Origin: Actinomadura coerulea
GTDB lineage: Bacteria > Actinomycetota > Actinomycetes > Streptosporangiales > Streptosporangiaceae
Length of the DNA stretch: 64,000 bases
Direction: 5' to 3'
Assembly: GCF_014208105.1 (NCBI RefSeq)
Contig: NZ_JACHMQ010000001.1
Location: 2,294,001 to 2,358,000, forward strand
Below, piece by piece: positions 47,933-56,885 of the stretch. How positions within the stretch are numbered: position 1 is the stretch's first letter; every line of letters starts with the position of its first letter. Below the pieces are notes generated by a model that did no database searches, was not told where the DNA came from, and saw nothing but the letters and a program-made list of their open reading frames with translations. Made by a program: the position numbers and the translations under genes.

Positions 47933-47987
47933 GGACGCGCCGTGCGCGACCGGCGGGACGCGCCCCGCGCGGCGGACCGGACGCGCC
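47933..47987. repeat. Three GGACGCGCC boxes with 23-nt period
   Basis: GGACGCGCC starts at 47933, 47956 and 47979, exactly 23 nt apart; the 14 nt between the boxes are also similar (GC-rich, ending GGCG, GACC or TCCGG). It looks like a degenerate tandem repeat or a regulator array between the ctaB and tkt promoters. Confidence 0.45.
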
Positions 47988-48028
47988 CCGAGCGGGTCCG
48001 GCCGGACCGCCCGGACCCGGGGCGACCT

Positions 48029-48051
48029 CGGATCACCCGCCGGATCACCCG
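48029..48051. repeat. CGGATCACCCG direct repeat upstream of tkt
   Basis: The 11-mer CGGATCACCCG occurs at 48029-48039 and 48041-48051, a 12-nt period. It is a candidate binding site for a regulator of tkt or ctaB. Confidence 0.4.
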
Positions 48052-48348
48052 TGCGGGGGGTTAGTCCGCCGGGCGTTCGGGCAAGGGTGCATGAAGCGTC
48101 GCGGCCCGATGCCCGGCTCGGGGGCAGCGGTCCTCCGCCCCCGCCTGCTGCCGCCCTCCCGCGCGATAGGCTCGCGGCTGGGCGCGGGCATGATCTTCGC
48201 GACCGCGCCCGTGCGGCCGTGCGGGGCGGGGGGAAGAGGCGCCGCACCGCCGGGCGTTGTCCTGAGCGGGGGTCGTCTGCGGGGCCGCCGGCGCACAACA
48301 TTACAGAGTGGTTCTTTGACATCGGTTCGAGAGGAGCCTGGCGTTTCC

Positions 48349-50475
48349 GTGAGCAGGGACAACAGCACGTTTGAGTGGTCCGACCAGGACCGGCGCGCGG
48401 TGGACGTGATCCGCGCCCTCGCCATGGACGCGGTCGAGGAGGCGGGCTCGGGTCACCCAGGGACGGCGATGAGCCTCGCGCCGGCCGCCTACCTTCTCTT
48501 CCAGCGGTTCCTGCGGCACGACCCGACGGACCCGCACTGGGCCGGGCGGGACAGGTTCGTGTTGTCCTGCGGACACTCCAGCCTGACCCTTTACATCCAG
48601 CTGTACCTGTCGGGCTACCCGATGACGCTGGACGACCTGAAGTCGCTGCGCAAGTGGGGCAGCCTCACGCCCGGCCACCCCGAGTACGGCCACACCGCGG
48701 GCGTGGAGACCACCACCGGGCCCCTCGGGCAGGGCATCGCCAACGCCGTGGGCATGGCGATGGCGGCCCGCCGCGAGCGCGGCCTGTTCGACCCGGACGC
48801 GCCGGAGGGCGAGTCCCCCTTCGACCACACCGTCTGGGCCTTCGCGTCCGACGGCGACATCGAGGAGGGCATCAGCCACGAGGCGAGCGCGCTCGCGGCC
48901 CACCAGCGCCTGGGCAACCTGGTCCTGCTCTATGACGACAACCACATCTCCATCGAGGACGACACGGCGATCGCGCTGTCGGAGGACGTGCGCGCCCGGT
49001 ACGCCGCCTACGGCTGGGACGTCCACCACGTCGACTGGACCCAGGACGGCGACTACGAGGAGAACGTCGCCGCGCTGGCGAAGGCGCTCGCCGCGGCCAA
49101 GGCCGACACGTCCCGCCCGTCCTTCATCGCGCTGCGCACGATCATCGGCTGGCCGGCGCCGAACAAGAAGAACACCGGCAAGATCCACGGTTCGGCGCTC
49201 GGCGCGGACGAGGTCGCCGCGACCAAGCAGATCCTCGGCATGGACCCGGCCGAGAGCTTCCAGGTTCCCGAGGACGTGCTGGCCCACGCCCGCGCCGTGT
49301 CCGACCGGGGCCGCGCCGACCACGCCGAGTGGAACAAGGCGTTCGAGGCGTGGCGCTCGGCGAACCCGGAGCGGGCCGCGGAGTACGACCGGATCTCCTC
49401 GCGGACGCTGCCGGCCGGCTGGGAGAGCGCGCTGCCGCGGTTCGAGGCGGGCAAGTCCATCGCGACCCGCGCGGCGTCCGGGGAGGTGCTGGCGTCGCTC
49501 GCGCCGGTGCTGCCGGAGCTGTGGGGCGGCTCGGCCGACCTCGCGGAGAGCAACAACACGACGATGAAGGGCGAGCCGTCCTTCGTCCCGGAGGAGTTCC
49601 AGACCAAGGAGTTCCCCGGCCACCGCTACGGCCGCACGCTGCACTTCGGCGTCCGCGAGCACGCGATGGCCGCGATCTGCAACGGCATCGCGCTGCACGG
49701 CGGGACCCGCCCCTACGGCGGCACGTTCCTGATCTTCAGTGACTACATGCGCCCGGCGGTCCGGCTGGCGGCGCTGATGAAGCTGCCGGTCACCTTCGTC
49801 TGGACGCACGACTCGATCGGGCTCGGCGAGGACGGCCCGACCCACCAGCCCGTCGAGCACCTGTGGGCGCTGCGGGCGATCCCCGGCCTGGACGTCGTGC
49901 GCCCCGCCGACGCCAACGAGACGGCGGTGGCGTGGCGGACGGTCCTGCAGCACACCGACCGCCCGGCCGGCCTGGCGCTGACCCGGCAGAAGCTGGCGAC
50001 GCTGGAGCGCGGCGGCGAGATCGCGTCCGCGGAGGGCGCCGCCCGGGGCGGTTACGTGCTGGCCGACGCCGACGGCGGGCACCCCGAGGTGATCATCATC
50101 GCGACCGGCAGCGAGGTGGAGCTGGCGCTGCAGGCGCGCGAGACGCTGCAGTCCGAGGGCACCCCCACCCGCGTGGTGTCGATGCCGTGCGTGGAGTGGT
50201 TCGAGGAGCAGACCGACGCCTACCGGCAGGAGGTGCTGCCGCCGGGCGTGCGCGCCCGGGTGTCGGTCGAGGCCGGCGTGGCGCTCGGCTGGCGCGGCTA
50301 CGTCGGCGACGCCGGCGAGTCGGTGAGCCTGGAGCACTTCGGCGCCTCGGCCGACTACAAGACCCTGTTCCTGCAGTTCGGCATCACGCCCGAGCGGGTG
50401 GTGGCGGCGGCCAAGGCCAGCCTCATCAGGGCCGGCGTGCGCAACGCCGGGCAGGGCGAGACGACCGGCAACTGA
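48349..50475 (+). CDS. tkt: Transketolase
   Basis: This 708-aa thiamine-diphosphate enzyme transfers two-carbon units in the non-oxidative pentose phosphate pathway. Marks are [22 protein letters not shown], the ThDP/metal site [19 protein letters not shown], the catalytic histidine-rich [15 protein letters not shown], and in the pyrimidine domain [26 protein letters not shown] 48349 gives the usual N-terminus; GAGAGGAG lies 12 nt upstream, slightly far. The open frame extends to 47914 but that extension is not transketolase-like. It leads the pentose phosphate cluster. Confidence 0.96.
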   Translation: MSRDNSTFEWSDQDRRAVDVIRALAMDAVEEAGSGHPGTAMSLAPAAYLLFQRFLRHDPTDPHWAGRDRFVLSCGHSSLTLYIQLYLSGYPMTLDDLKSLRKWGSLTPGHPEYGHTAGVETTTGPLGQGIANAVGMAMAARRERGLFDPDAPEGESPFDHTVWAFASDGDIEEGISHEASALAAHQRLGNLVLLYDDNHISIEDDTAIALSEDVRARYAAYGWDVHHVDWTQDGDYEENVAALAKALAAAKADTSRPSFIALRTIIGWPAPNKKNTGKIHGSALGADEVAATKQILGMDPAESFQVPEDVLAHARAVSDRGRADHAEWNKAFEAWRSANPERAAEYDRISSRTLPAGWESALPRFEAGKSIATRAASGEVLASLAPVLPELWGGSADLAESNNTTMKGEPSFVPEEFQTKEFPGHRYGRTLHFGVREHAMAAICNGIALHGGTRPYGGTFLIFSDYMRPAVRLAALMKLPVTFVWTHDSIGLGEDGPTHQPVEHLWALRAIPGLDVVRPADANETAVAWRTVLQHTDRPAGLALTRQKLATLERGGEIASAEGAARGGYVLADADGGHPEVIIIATGSEVELALQARETLQSEGTPTRVVSMPCVEWFEEQTDAYRQEVLPPGVRARVSVEAGVALGWRGYVGDAGESVSLEHFGASADYKTLFLQFGITPERVVAAAKASLIRAGVRNAGQGETTGN

Positions 50476-50490
50476 GTCACGGCCCGCGAG

Positions 50491-50526
50491 GCGGGCGGCG
50501 TCCGCGCACCCCTGGGCGCCGCCCGC
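50491..50526. terminator. Possible attenuator hairpin between tkt and tal
   Basis: A 10-bp perfect stem (50491-50500 with 50517-50526) with a 16-nt loop lies 16 nt past the tkt stop in the 92-nt gap before tal. It could lower read-through from tkt. Confidence 0.4.
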
Positions 50527-50567
50527 CCGCCCCGGCGGGCGATGAAGACGATGACGAGGAGAGAACG

Positions 50568-51683
50568 ATGAGCGACATTCTGAAGGAGCTCTCGGGCGAG
50601 GGCGTGTCGATCTGGCTGGACGACATCAGCCGCGAGCGGCTGCGCACGGGCAACCTGGCGGAGCTGGTCAAGGACAAGCACGTCGTCGGCGTCACGTCCA
50701 ACCCGACGATCTTCGCGAAGGCGCTGAGCAAGGGCGACGCCTACGACGAGCAGGTCCGCGACCTCGCGGTGCGCGGCGTGGACGTCGAGGAGGCGTCCCG
50801 CGCGATCACCACCTACGACATCCGGTGGGGCTGCGACGTGCTGCGCCCGGTCTACGACCGGACGGAGGGCCTGGACGGCCGCGTGTCGATCGAGGTCGAC
50901 CCGCGGGTGGCCCGCGACACCCGCCGCACCATCGCCGAGGCGCGGGCGCTGTGGTGGATGGTGGACCGGCCCAACCTGTTCATCAAGATCCCGGCGACGG
51001 AGGAGGGCCTGCCGGCGATCACGGCGGTGCTGGCCGAGGGCATCAGCGTGAACGTGACGCTGATCTTCTCGCTGGAGCGCTACGGCAAGGTCATCGACGC
51101 GTACTTCGCCGGGCTGGAGAAGGCCCGGGAGAACGGCCACGACCTGTCGAAGATCGCCTCGGTGGCCTCGTTCTTCGTCAGCCGGGTGGACACCGAGATC
51201 GACAAGCGGCTCGACAAGATCGGCTCGGACGAGGCGAAGGCGCTGCGCTCCAAGGCGGGCCTCGCCAACGCCCGGCTCGCCTACGCGCTGTACGAGGAGA
51301 AGTCCGGCACCGACCGGTGGAAGGCGCTCAAGGACGCCGGGGCGCGCCCCCAGCGGCCGCTGTGGGCCTCGACCGGCGTGAAGGACCCCGACCTCAACGA
51401 CACCCTGTACGTGGACGAGCTGGTCGCGCCGGGCACCGTCAACACGATGCCGGAGGCGACGCTGGTGGCCGAGGCCGACCACGGCCAGGTCCGCGGCGAC
51501 ACCGTCCGGGGCGCCTACGACGACGCCCGCGCGCACATGGCGGCGCTGAAGGACGCCGGCGTCGACTACGACGACGTCGTACGGGTGCTGGAGGAGGAGG
51601 GCGTCGAGAAGTTCGAGGCGTCCTGGAAGGAGCTCCTCGACACCATCACCGGCGAGCTGGAGTCCAAGAAGGCCGGCGCGTGA
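50568..51683 (+). CDS. tal: Transaldolase
   Basis: This 371-aa Schiff-base aldolase transfers a dihydroxyacetone unit between sugar phosphates. It has [13 protein letters not shown] (about 41-53), the catalytic Lys140 in [23 protein letters not shown] and the late [12 protein letters not shown]. This is the long actinobacterial TalB class. ATG 50568 follows GAGGAGAG. The stop overlaps the start of the first Pgi-like gene (GTGA), so tal and that gene are translationally coupled. Confidence 0.95.
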   Translation: MSDILKELSGEGVSIWLDDISRERLRTGNLAELVKDKHVVGVTSNPTIFAKALSKGDAYDEQVRDLAVRGVDVEEASRAITTYDIRWGCDVLRPVYDRTEGLDGRVSIEVDPRVARDTRRTIAEARALWWMVDRPNLFIKIPATEEGLPAITAVLAEGISVNVTLIFSLERYGKVIDAYFAGLEKARENGHDLSKIASVASFFVSRVDTEIDKRLDKIGSDEAKALRSKAGLANARLAYALYEEKSGTDRWKALKDAGARPQRPLWASTGVKDPDLNDTLYVDELVAPGTVNTMPEATLVAEADHGQVRGDTVRGAYDDARAHMAALKDAGVDYDDVVRVLEEEGVEKFEASWKELLDTITGELESKKAGA

Positions 51684-53335
51684 CCTCGGTGGTGACCGCC
51701 GGGGGGATCTCGGTCACCATCCGCGGCGCCGTCGTCGACGAGAGCGAGACGGTCCTGGACCGTCTCGTCTCCGACGGCGTGCCCGGCTCGCTCGCGTCCC
51801 GCAACGCCAAGCTGTGGGGGCCGGACGCGGCCCCGCTCGCCGCGCGCCGGCTCGGCTGGCTGCGACTGCCGGAGACCTCCCGGTACCTGAACGACCGGCT
51901 GTCGGAGCTCGTGGGCGAGGTCCGCTCCGCCGGGCTCGACCGGGTCGTGCTGGTCGCGTCCGGAGGCGCGGCGCCGGCGGCGGAGGCGATCTGCCGGACG
52001 GCGGGCGCGGACCTCACCGTCCTCGACACCACCGACCCGCACGAGGTGTCCGCCGTCCTGGCCGCCGGCCTGGACCGGACCGTCGTCGTCGTGGCGGACG
52101 AGGGCGTCGAGGCCGAGTCGCTGCGGCGCGTCTTCGGGCGCGCCTTCTCCGAGGCCGGGCTGAAGGGCGCCGAGCTGGCGCGCCGGTTCGTCGTGGTGGC
52201 CGAGGAGGGCTCCGGCCTCGAGCGGGCGGCCCGCGACGTCGGGCACCACCTCGTCCCCGCCGAGCCGGACGTCGACGGCCGGTTCGGCGCGCTCGGCGCA
52301 CGGGCGCTGGTCCCGGCGGCGCTCGCGGGCGTGGACGTCGGGGGCCTGCTGGACGACGCGGCCCGGCTCGCGGCGGTGCTGCGGCAGCCCTACGACAACC
52401 CCGCGCTGGCGCTCGGCGCGGCGCTGGCCTCCTCGGCGCTCGGCTCCCGCGACAAGCTGGTGATCGCCGACCTCGGCTCCGGCCTGGACGGCTTCGCCGC
52501 GTGGGCGGAGCAGCTGGTCGCGGGGGCGATGGGCAAGGACGGCAAGGGCCTGCTCCCGGTCGTGGTGGAGGGCGTCGACGCGCCCGGCTTCGAGCTGACC
52601 GGCGACCTGCGGCGCGTCATCCTCGGCCGCCGCCCGGACGAGCCGGGCCCCGGGCGCGAGGCCGGGGTGAGCGTCGCCGGGCCGCTCGGCGGGCAGTTCC
52701 TGCTGTGGGAGTACGCGGTCGCGGTGGCGTGCCGGGTGATCGGGGTCGACCCGTTCACCGAGCCGGACACCGGCGAGTCGCGGGAGAGCACGGCGGCGCT
52801 GCTGCGCTCGGAGGAGGGCGCGGCGCCGACGGTGGTGCACCGGCCCCCCGAGCTGGTCGAGGGCGCCGTCGAGGTGCACGCCCCCGAGGACGCGCTGCGG
52901 GGCGCCCGAACCCTCACCGAGGCGCTCGACGTCCTCCTGGAGGACGTCCAGGACGGCGGCTACCTCGCGATCCTGGCCTACCTGGACCGGTCCGGTGACG
53001 CCGCGGCGGCGGAGCTGAGGCCGCTGCTGGCGGCGCGGGCCGCCAAGGTCCGCCGCAGTCCCGCCCCCGTCACGTTCGGCTGGGGGCCCCGCTACCTGCA
53101 CGCGGCCGGGCAGTACCACAAGGGCGGCCCGGCGAACGGCGCGTTCCTGCTGGTCACCGGGGCCGTCGTCGGCGACGTCGCGGTGCCGGGCAAGCCCTAC
53201 AGCCTGGGCGAGCTGCAACTCGCGCAGGCGTTCGGCGACCTGCGGGTGCTGCGCTCGCTCGGCCGTCCCGCCTTCCGGATCCACTTGCGCGACCGCGCCG
53301 AGGGCCTCGACCGGCTCGTGGCGGCACTGGGCTGA
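51680..53335 (+). CDS. pgi: Glucose-6-phosphate isomerase-like paralogue 1
   Basis: This 551-aa protein is related to the Pgi half of Tal-Pgi bifunctional enzymes. It keeps [10 protein letters not shown] (114-123), [17 protein letters not shown] (199-215), [28 protein letters not shown] with the ring-opening histidine (His480), and [19 protein letters not shown]. But the sugar-phosphate loop GxGGSS is ASGGAA, the SKSGGT site is ADEGVE, the catalytic glutamate before the TGK-like loop is Gly282, and FDQPxVExxK reads [10 protein letters not shown]. Isomerase activity is therefore doubtful. Starts inside the tal stop (GTGA). A canonical pgi may exist elsewhere. Confidence 0.82.
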   Translation: MTSVVTAGGISVTIRGAVVDESETVLDRLVSDGVPGSLASRNAKLWGPDAAPLAARRLGWLRLPETSRYLNDRLSELVGEVRSAGLDRVVLVASGGAAPAAEAICRTAGADLTVLDTTDPHEVSAVLAAGLDRTVVVVADEGVEAESLRRVFGRAFSEAGLKGAELARRFVVVAEEGSGLERAARDVGHHLVPAEPDVDGRFGALGARALVPAALAGVDVGGLLDDAARLAAVLRQPYDNPALALGAALASSALGSRDKLVIADLGSGLDGFAAWAEQLVAGAMGKDGKGLLPVVVEGVDAPGFELTGDLRRVILGRRPDEPGPGREAGVSVAGPLGGQFLLWEYAVAVACRVIGVDPFTEPDTGESRESTAALLRSEEGAAPTVVHRPPELVEGAVEVHAPEDALRGARTLTEALDVLLEDVQDGGYLAILAYLDRSGDAAAAELRPLLAARAAKVRRSPAPVTFGWGPRYLHAAGQYHKGGPANGAFLLVTGAVVGDVAVPGKPYSLGELQLAQAFGDLRVLRSLGRPAFRIHLRDRAEGLDRLVAALG

Positions 53336-53344
53336 CCGACCGGG

Positions 53345-53415
53345 TCCGGCCGTGTCGACGCAACGCGACCGGCCGGATCCGGGACGCGACCAAGAAGATC
53401 GACGGAGATGGTCGC
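53345..53415. promoter_or_regulatory. Two inverted repeats in the gap between Pgi-like genes 1 and 2
   Basis: In this 124-nt gap TCCGGCCG (53345-53352) pairs with CGGCCGGA (53370-53377), and GCGACCA (53386-53392) pairs with TGGTCGC (53409-53415). The first may be a terminator after paralogue 1 and the second an operator or promoter element for paralogues 2 and 3. The latter holds the most AT-containing bases of the gap just downstream. Confidence 0.4.
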
Positions 53416-53459
53416 GAATGCCCTTTCTCTCCTGAAACGATGGGGGCCGGGAGGGAACG

Positions 53460-55142
53460 GTGTCAGGATTCGACGTACTCACGCGCGGTGATGTGCTGGA
53501 CTCGGCGCTGCAGGCGCGGGACTACCTCGTGAGCTGCGGCGTCCCCGGCGCGCTGGCCGCCAAGGACCCGCAGCTGTGGGGGCGGCGGGCGGTCGACCAC
53601 AGCCGCCTCGGCTGGCTCGACCTGCCGTTCGCCTCCCGCGGCCTGCTGAACCAGGTCGGCGGACTGGTGGCGGAGGCGCGGTACTCGGGCCTCGACCATG
53701 TCGTGCTGATCGGCGTCGGCGCGGAGAGCCTCGCCGCGCAGGCCATCGTGGAGGCGCAGGAGCCCGCGATGGCGGGCGCCGGCGGCTCCGCCGAGCGGCC
53801 GTCCGGCGAGCTGACCGTCCTGGACGGCGGCGACACCGCGGCGCTCGCGTTCGCGATGGAGCGGCTCGACCGGACGCTGGTCGTGCTGGCCAGCAAGGCG
53901 GGCGTGTCCCTGGAGGGTGACGCCTACCGCCGGATCTTCGCGGCCGCGTTCCGGGAGCGGGGCCTGTCGGAGCGGGAGATCGCGAGCCGGTTCCTCGTCA
54001 TCACCGACCACGGCAGCCCCCTGCACGACTTCGCCCGCCAGTGCGGCTACCGGATCGGGCTGACCGACCCCTACCTGCCCGGACACTTCGGCGCCCTGTC
54101 CGCCTACGGGCTCGTCCCCGCCGTGCTGGCGGGCGCGGACGCCGACCGGCTCCTGGAGGAGGCGGCGTCGCTGGTGCCGTCGCTGTCCAAGGACGAGGAC
54201 AACCCGGGACTGCTGCTCGGCGCCGTCATCGGCGGCTGCGCGCAGCAGGGGCCGGGCGGCCTGGCCCGCGACAAGCTGCTGCTGCGCGAGCCGGGCGGGC
54301 CGGGCGCGCTGAGCGCGTGGATCTCCCAGCTGCTCGCGGTCGGCACCGGCAAGCGCGGGCGCGGGGTGCTGGCCTTCGAGCCGCCCGGCGGGCGGGGCGA
54401 CTTCCCCGACGTGCACGGCGTGTCGGTCAACCCGCGCTCGGCGGCGCAGGACGAGTCCGACACCTCGGTGTGGGCGCCGCTCGGCGCCCAGTTCCTGATG
54501 TGGGAGTACGCGACGGCGGTCGCCGGGTGGCTGCTCGGCGTGAACCCCTTCGAGGCGGGCAGCACGGTCGTCCAGGAAGCCGAGGACGACGCCGCCACGC
54601 TGCTGCGCACCGTCGCGGACGGGTCGCTCACGGCGGAGCGGCCGGTGTACGTCGAGGACGACATCGAGGTGCACGCCGACTTCCCGTGGCCGCCCGGCGC
54701 CGAGCTGCAGACCGTCCTCGGCGGCCTGGTCGCCTCGGTGCCGTCCGACGGCTACCTGGCGGTGATGACGTACCTGTCGGGCGACTTCTCCGGGCGCTAC
54801 CTGGCGCCGTCGCTGGCCCGCGCGTCCGGACGCCCGGTCGCCTACGGCCCGGGGCCCGGCTACCCGCACGCGACGGGCCCGGTGCACAAGGACGGTCCGG
54901 GCAACGGCGCGTTCCTGATCATCACCGGCGATCCCGCACCGGGGGACGCGCTGGCCGCGCACCCCGTCCCCGGACGCCCCTACAGCCTGGCGCAGCTGCA
55001 GATCGCGCGGGCCCTCGGGGAGCTGCGGGCACTGCGCGCGCGGCGGCTGCCGGTCATCCGGCTTCACCTGCGCAACCCGGTGGACGGCGCGGGGCGGCTG
55101 ATCGAGGCGGTCCGCGCGGTGGCGGGGGCGCGCAGACCGTGA
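53460..55142 (+). CDS. pgi: Glucose-6-phosphate isomerase-like paralogue 2
   Basis: This 560-aa homologue of paralogue 1 aligns along its whole length. Retained elements are a partial SKSGGT site (SKAGVSLEGD, 145-154), LPGHFGALSAYGLVPAVLAG (207-225), TGKRGRG, the histidine in HATGPVHKDGPGNGAFL (His476) and PGRPYSLAQLQIARALGEL. Lost are the GxGGSS loop (GVGAES), the arginine of GGRF (His209), the catalytic glutamate (Val294) and the FDQP motif (FEAGSTVVQE). So its set of losses differs from paralogue 1. GTG 53460 follows GGGAGG by 4 nt. Its stop overlaps paralogue 3. Confidence 0.8.
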   Translation: MSGFDVLTRGDVLDSALQARDYLVSCGVPGALAAKDPQLWGRRAVDHSRLGWLDLPFASRGLLNQVGGLVAEARYSGLDHVVLIGVGAESLAAQAIVEAQEPAMAGAGGSAERPSGELTVLDGGDTAALAFAMERLDRTLVVLASKAGVSLEGDAYRRIFAAAFRERGLSEREIASRFLVITDHGSPLHDFARQCGYRIGLTDPYLPGHFGALSAYGLVPAVLAGADADRLLEEAASLVPSLSKDEDNPGLLLGAVIGGCAQQGPGGLARDKLLLREPGGPGALSAWISQLLAVGTGKRGRGVLAFEPPGGRGDFPDVHGVSVNPRSAAQDESDTSVWAPLGAQFLMWEYATAVAGWLLGVNPFEAGSTVVQEAEDDAATLLRTVADGSLTAERPVYVEDDIEVHADFPWPPGAELQTVLGGLVASVPSDGYLAVMTYLSGDFSGRYLAPSLARASGRPVAYGPGPGYPHATGPVHKDGPGNGAFLIITGDPAPGDALAAHPVPGRPYSLAQLQIARALGELRALRARRLPVIRLHLRNPVDGAGRLIEAVRAVAGARRP

Positions 55143-56752
55143 GCTTCACCGCCGTCGTCTCGGGGGAGACGGCCATCACCGCGCGCGGCCCGCTGAAGGA
55201 GGCCGCCGAGCGGGTCCTGGGCCGGTTGTGGATCGACCAGGTGCCGGTCCGGCTCGCCTCGGAGGACGCGTCGCTGTGGCCGTCGGCGGCCACCGCCGGC
55301 GTGGCGGGCCGCCCGCTGTGCTGGCCGGGGCAGCCCGGTCCCGGCCGCGCTGTTCTGGACCGTGCCGAACAGCTGCGCGCGCGGGCCCGCGAGGACGGGC
55401 TGACCGACGTGGTACTGCTCGGCGGCGGCTCCCCGGCCCGTGCCGCCGAGCTGATCGTCGCCGCCCGGGGGCGGCCCGCGCCGGACGGCCGCGGGTCCCT
55501 GACGGTGCTGGACGGCCCGGACCCGGGGCCGCCGCTGCGCCTGCGGGAGGACCCGGAGCGGCTGAACCGGACGGCGTTCGTGGTGACCGGCGCCGACCCG
55601 GCGACCGAGGCGCTGCGCGAGGTGTTCGCGGAGGCGCTGCGGGGGGAGGGCCTGTCCCCCGCCGGGATCGCGCGGCGGTTCGTGACGGTCGCCGAGCCGC
55701 GCGCGGCGGCGGCCGAGCACGCGGCGAAGGCGGGGCACGCGCTGGTCGAGGCTCCGGCGCCCACCGCGTTCGGCGCGCTGTCGCCCTACGCGCTGGTGCC
55801 CGCCGCGCTCGCGGGCGCCGACGTCGGGGCGCTGCTGGAGGAGGCCACCGCCGTCCTGCCGTCGCTCACGCGGCCGGAGCACAATCCGGGGCTCGTGCTC
55901 GGCGCCATCCTCGGCGGCGCGGCCCGGGCCGGGCGGCGGACGGCCGTGCTCGGCGGCTATCCGGCGGCGCTGCCGGGCATCGCCGGGTGGGCGGCGCTGC
56001 TGCTGCGGGAGGCCGCCCGCGGCCGGCTGGCGCCGGTGGTGCAGGACGGCGGCCTGCCGCTGCTGCCCGACGACGACCTGTTCCTGCTGACGTTCGACGG
56101 CCGCCCGCACCAGGACGACGCCACGGTGTCCGGGCCGCTCGCCGCGCAACTCGTCGTCTGGGAGTACGCCGCCGCCGTGGCGTCCTACCTGCTGGAGGCC
56201 GATCCGCTGGCGGAGGCGGAGCGTCCCGCCCCGATGACGCTGGACGACGGGACCGGCGAGCCGCTGTTCGCCGACGGCGACCCCGGCCGGGCGGTCGAGG
56301 CCCGCACGACCGTCCCGGCGCTGGCCGGCGCGTCGGGCCTGCCCGGGCTGCTGGACGCGCTGGCCGGCCGGGTCGGGCGGGGCGAGCACCTCGCGCTGGT
56401 CGCCCACCTCGACCCGGACGAGGCGCGCGGCCAGGGCGCGCAGGTGCGCCGGCTCGCCGCGCTGCTCGCCGCCCGCCTCGGGCGGCCGGTGCGGGTGGAC
56501 TGGGGCACGCGGCCGCCCGCCGGCGGAAATGATCACCCGGACGGATGCGTTTACCTTCTGGTGACCGGGAACGTCGTCCGCGACGTGCCGGTCCCCGGCC
56601 GGCACCACAGGCTCGGCATGCTGCAGCTCGCGCGGGCGCTCGGGGACGCCCGCGACGCGCGCGCGGCGGGCCGCCCCGTGGTCCGGCTCCATCTGCAGAA
56701 CCGCTGGGCGGGGCTGGCGCGGCTGCTCGACGCCGCCAGAGGGGACATATGA
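55139..56752 (+). CDS. Glucose-6-phosphate isomerase-like paralogue 3 (most degenerate)
   Basis: This 537-aa protein is recognisable as Pgi-like from [22 protein letters not shown] (208-229), WEYAAAVASYLLEADPL, DVPVPGRHHRLGMLQLARALGDA and the final RLHLQNRW. All ligand loops are altered: GGGSPARAAE for GxGGSSLAPE, GADPATEA for SKSGGT, no TGKxGxG loop, no FDQP, and the HKGGP histidine region is PAGGNDHPDG. Glu291 could match the catalytic glutamate missing in paralogues 1 and 2. The GTGA overlap with paralogue 2 implies stoichiometric production, perhaps as subunits of one complex. The role is unknown. Confidence 0.75.
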   Translation: MSFTAVVSGETAITARGPLKEAAERVLGRLWIDQVPVRLASEDASLWPSAATAGVAGRPLCWPGQPGPGRAVLDRAEQLRARAREDGLTDVVLLGGGSPARAAELIVAARGRPAPDGRGSLTVLDGPDPGPPLRLREDPERLNRTAFVVTGADPATEALREVFAEALRGEGLSPAGIARRFVTVAEPRAAAAEHAAKAGHALVEAPAPTAFGALSPYALVPAALAGADVGALLEEATAVLPSLTRPEHNPGLVLGAILGGAARAGRRTAVLGGYPAALPGIAGWAALLLREAARGRLAPVVQDGGLPLLPDDDLFLLTFDGRPHQDDATVSGPLAAQLVVWEYAAAVASYLLEADPLAEAERPAPMTLDDGTGEPLFADGDPGRAVEARTTVPALAGASGLPGLLDALAGRVGRGEHLALVAHLDPDEARGQGAQVRRLAALLAARLGRPVRVDWGTRPPAGGNDHPDGCVYLLVTGNVVRDVPVPGRHHRLGMLQLARALGDARDARAAGRPVVRLHLQNRWAGLARLLDAARGDI

Positions 56753-56812
56753 GCGCTCACACCGGGGACCGGCCGGGACCGTGGCCGGACAGGGGGCGAT
56801 TCCGAGTTGGGG

Positions 56813-56842
56813 CCCGCGATACGAGTTGGGGCAGGATGCTTG
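56813..56842 (+). promoter_or_regulatory. CGAGTTGGGGC direct repeats upstream of zwf
   Basis: The 11-mer CGAGTTGGGGC appears at 56813-56823 and 56832-56842, a 19-nt period, in the 133-nt gap between the third Pgi-like gene and zwf. It lies 44 nt before the zwf start, suggesting a separate regulated promoter for zwf-opcA-pgl. Confidence 0.45.
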
Positions 56843-56885
56843 CAGCAGTAGTCGAAGAAGGCGCAGTGCGATCAGAGGGGGCCAC

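Larger units (their letters stand above)
47771..48348. other. 578-nt ctaB/tkt divergent intergenic region
   Basis: This is the longest gene-free stretch. It carries three GGACGCGCC boxes at a 23-nt period (47933, 47956, 47979) and a CGGATCACCCG direct repeat (48029 and 48041). A TAGGCT (48167) and a TTGACA (48316) lack convincing partners. Open frames on both strands exist only because of GC bias; none has family-like sequence. It probably holds both promoters and a long tkt leader. Confidence 0.5.

Noticed and set aside
48316..48321. TTGACA as a -35 box for tkt
   Set aside because: No -10-like hexamer lies 16-19 nt downstream; that position already overlaps the ribosome-site region.
47777..48322. 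A 181-codon minus-strand frame in the ctaB/tkt gap
   Set aside because: Low-complexity Pro/Arg/Ala translation with no ribosome site; treated as intergenic.
47914..48348. Upstream extension of the transketolase frame by 145 codons
   Set aside because: The extension is Pro/Arg/Gly-rich and unlike any transketolase N-terminus; GTG 48349 gives the normal length.
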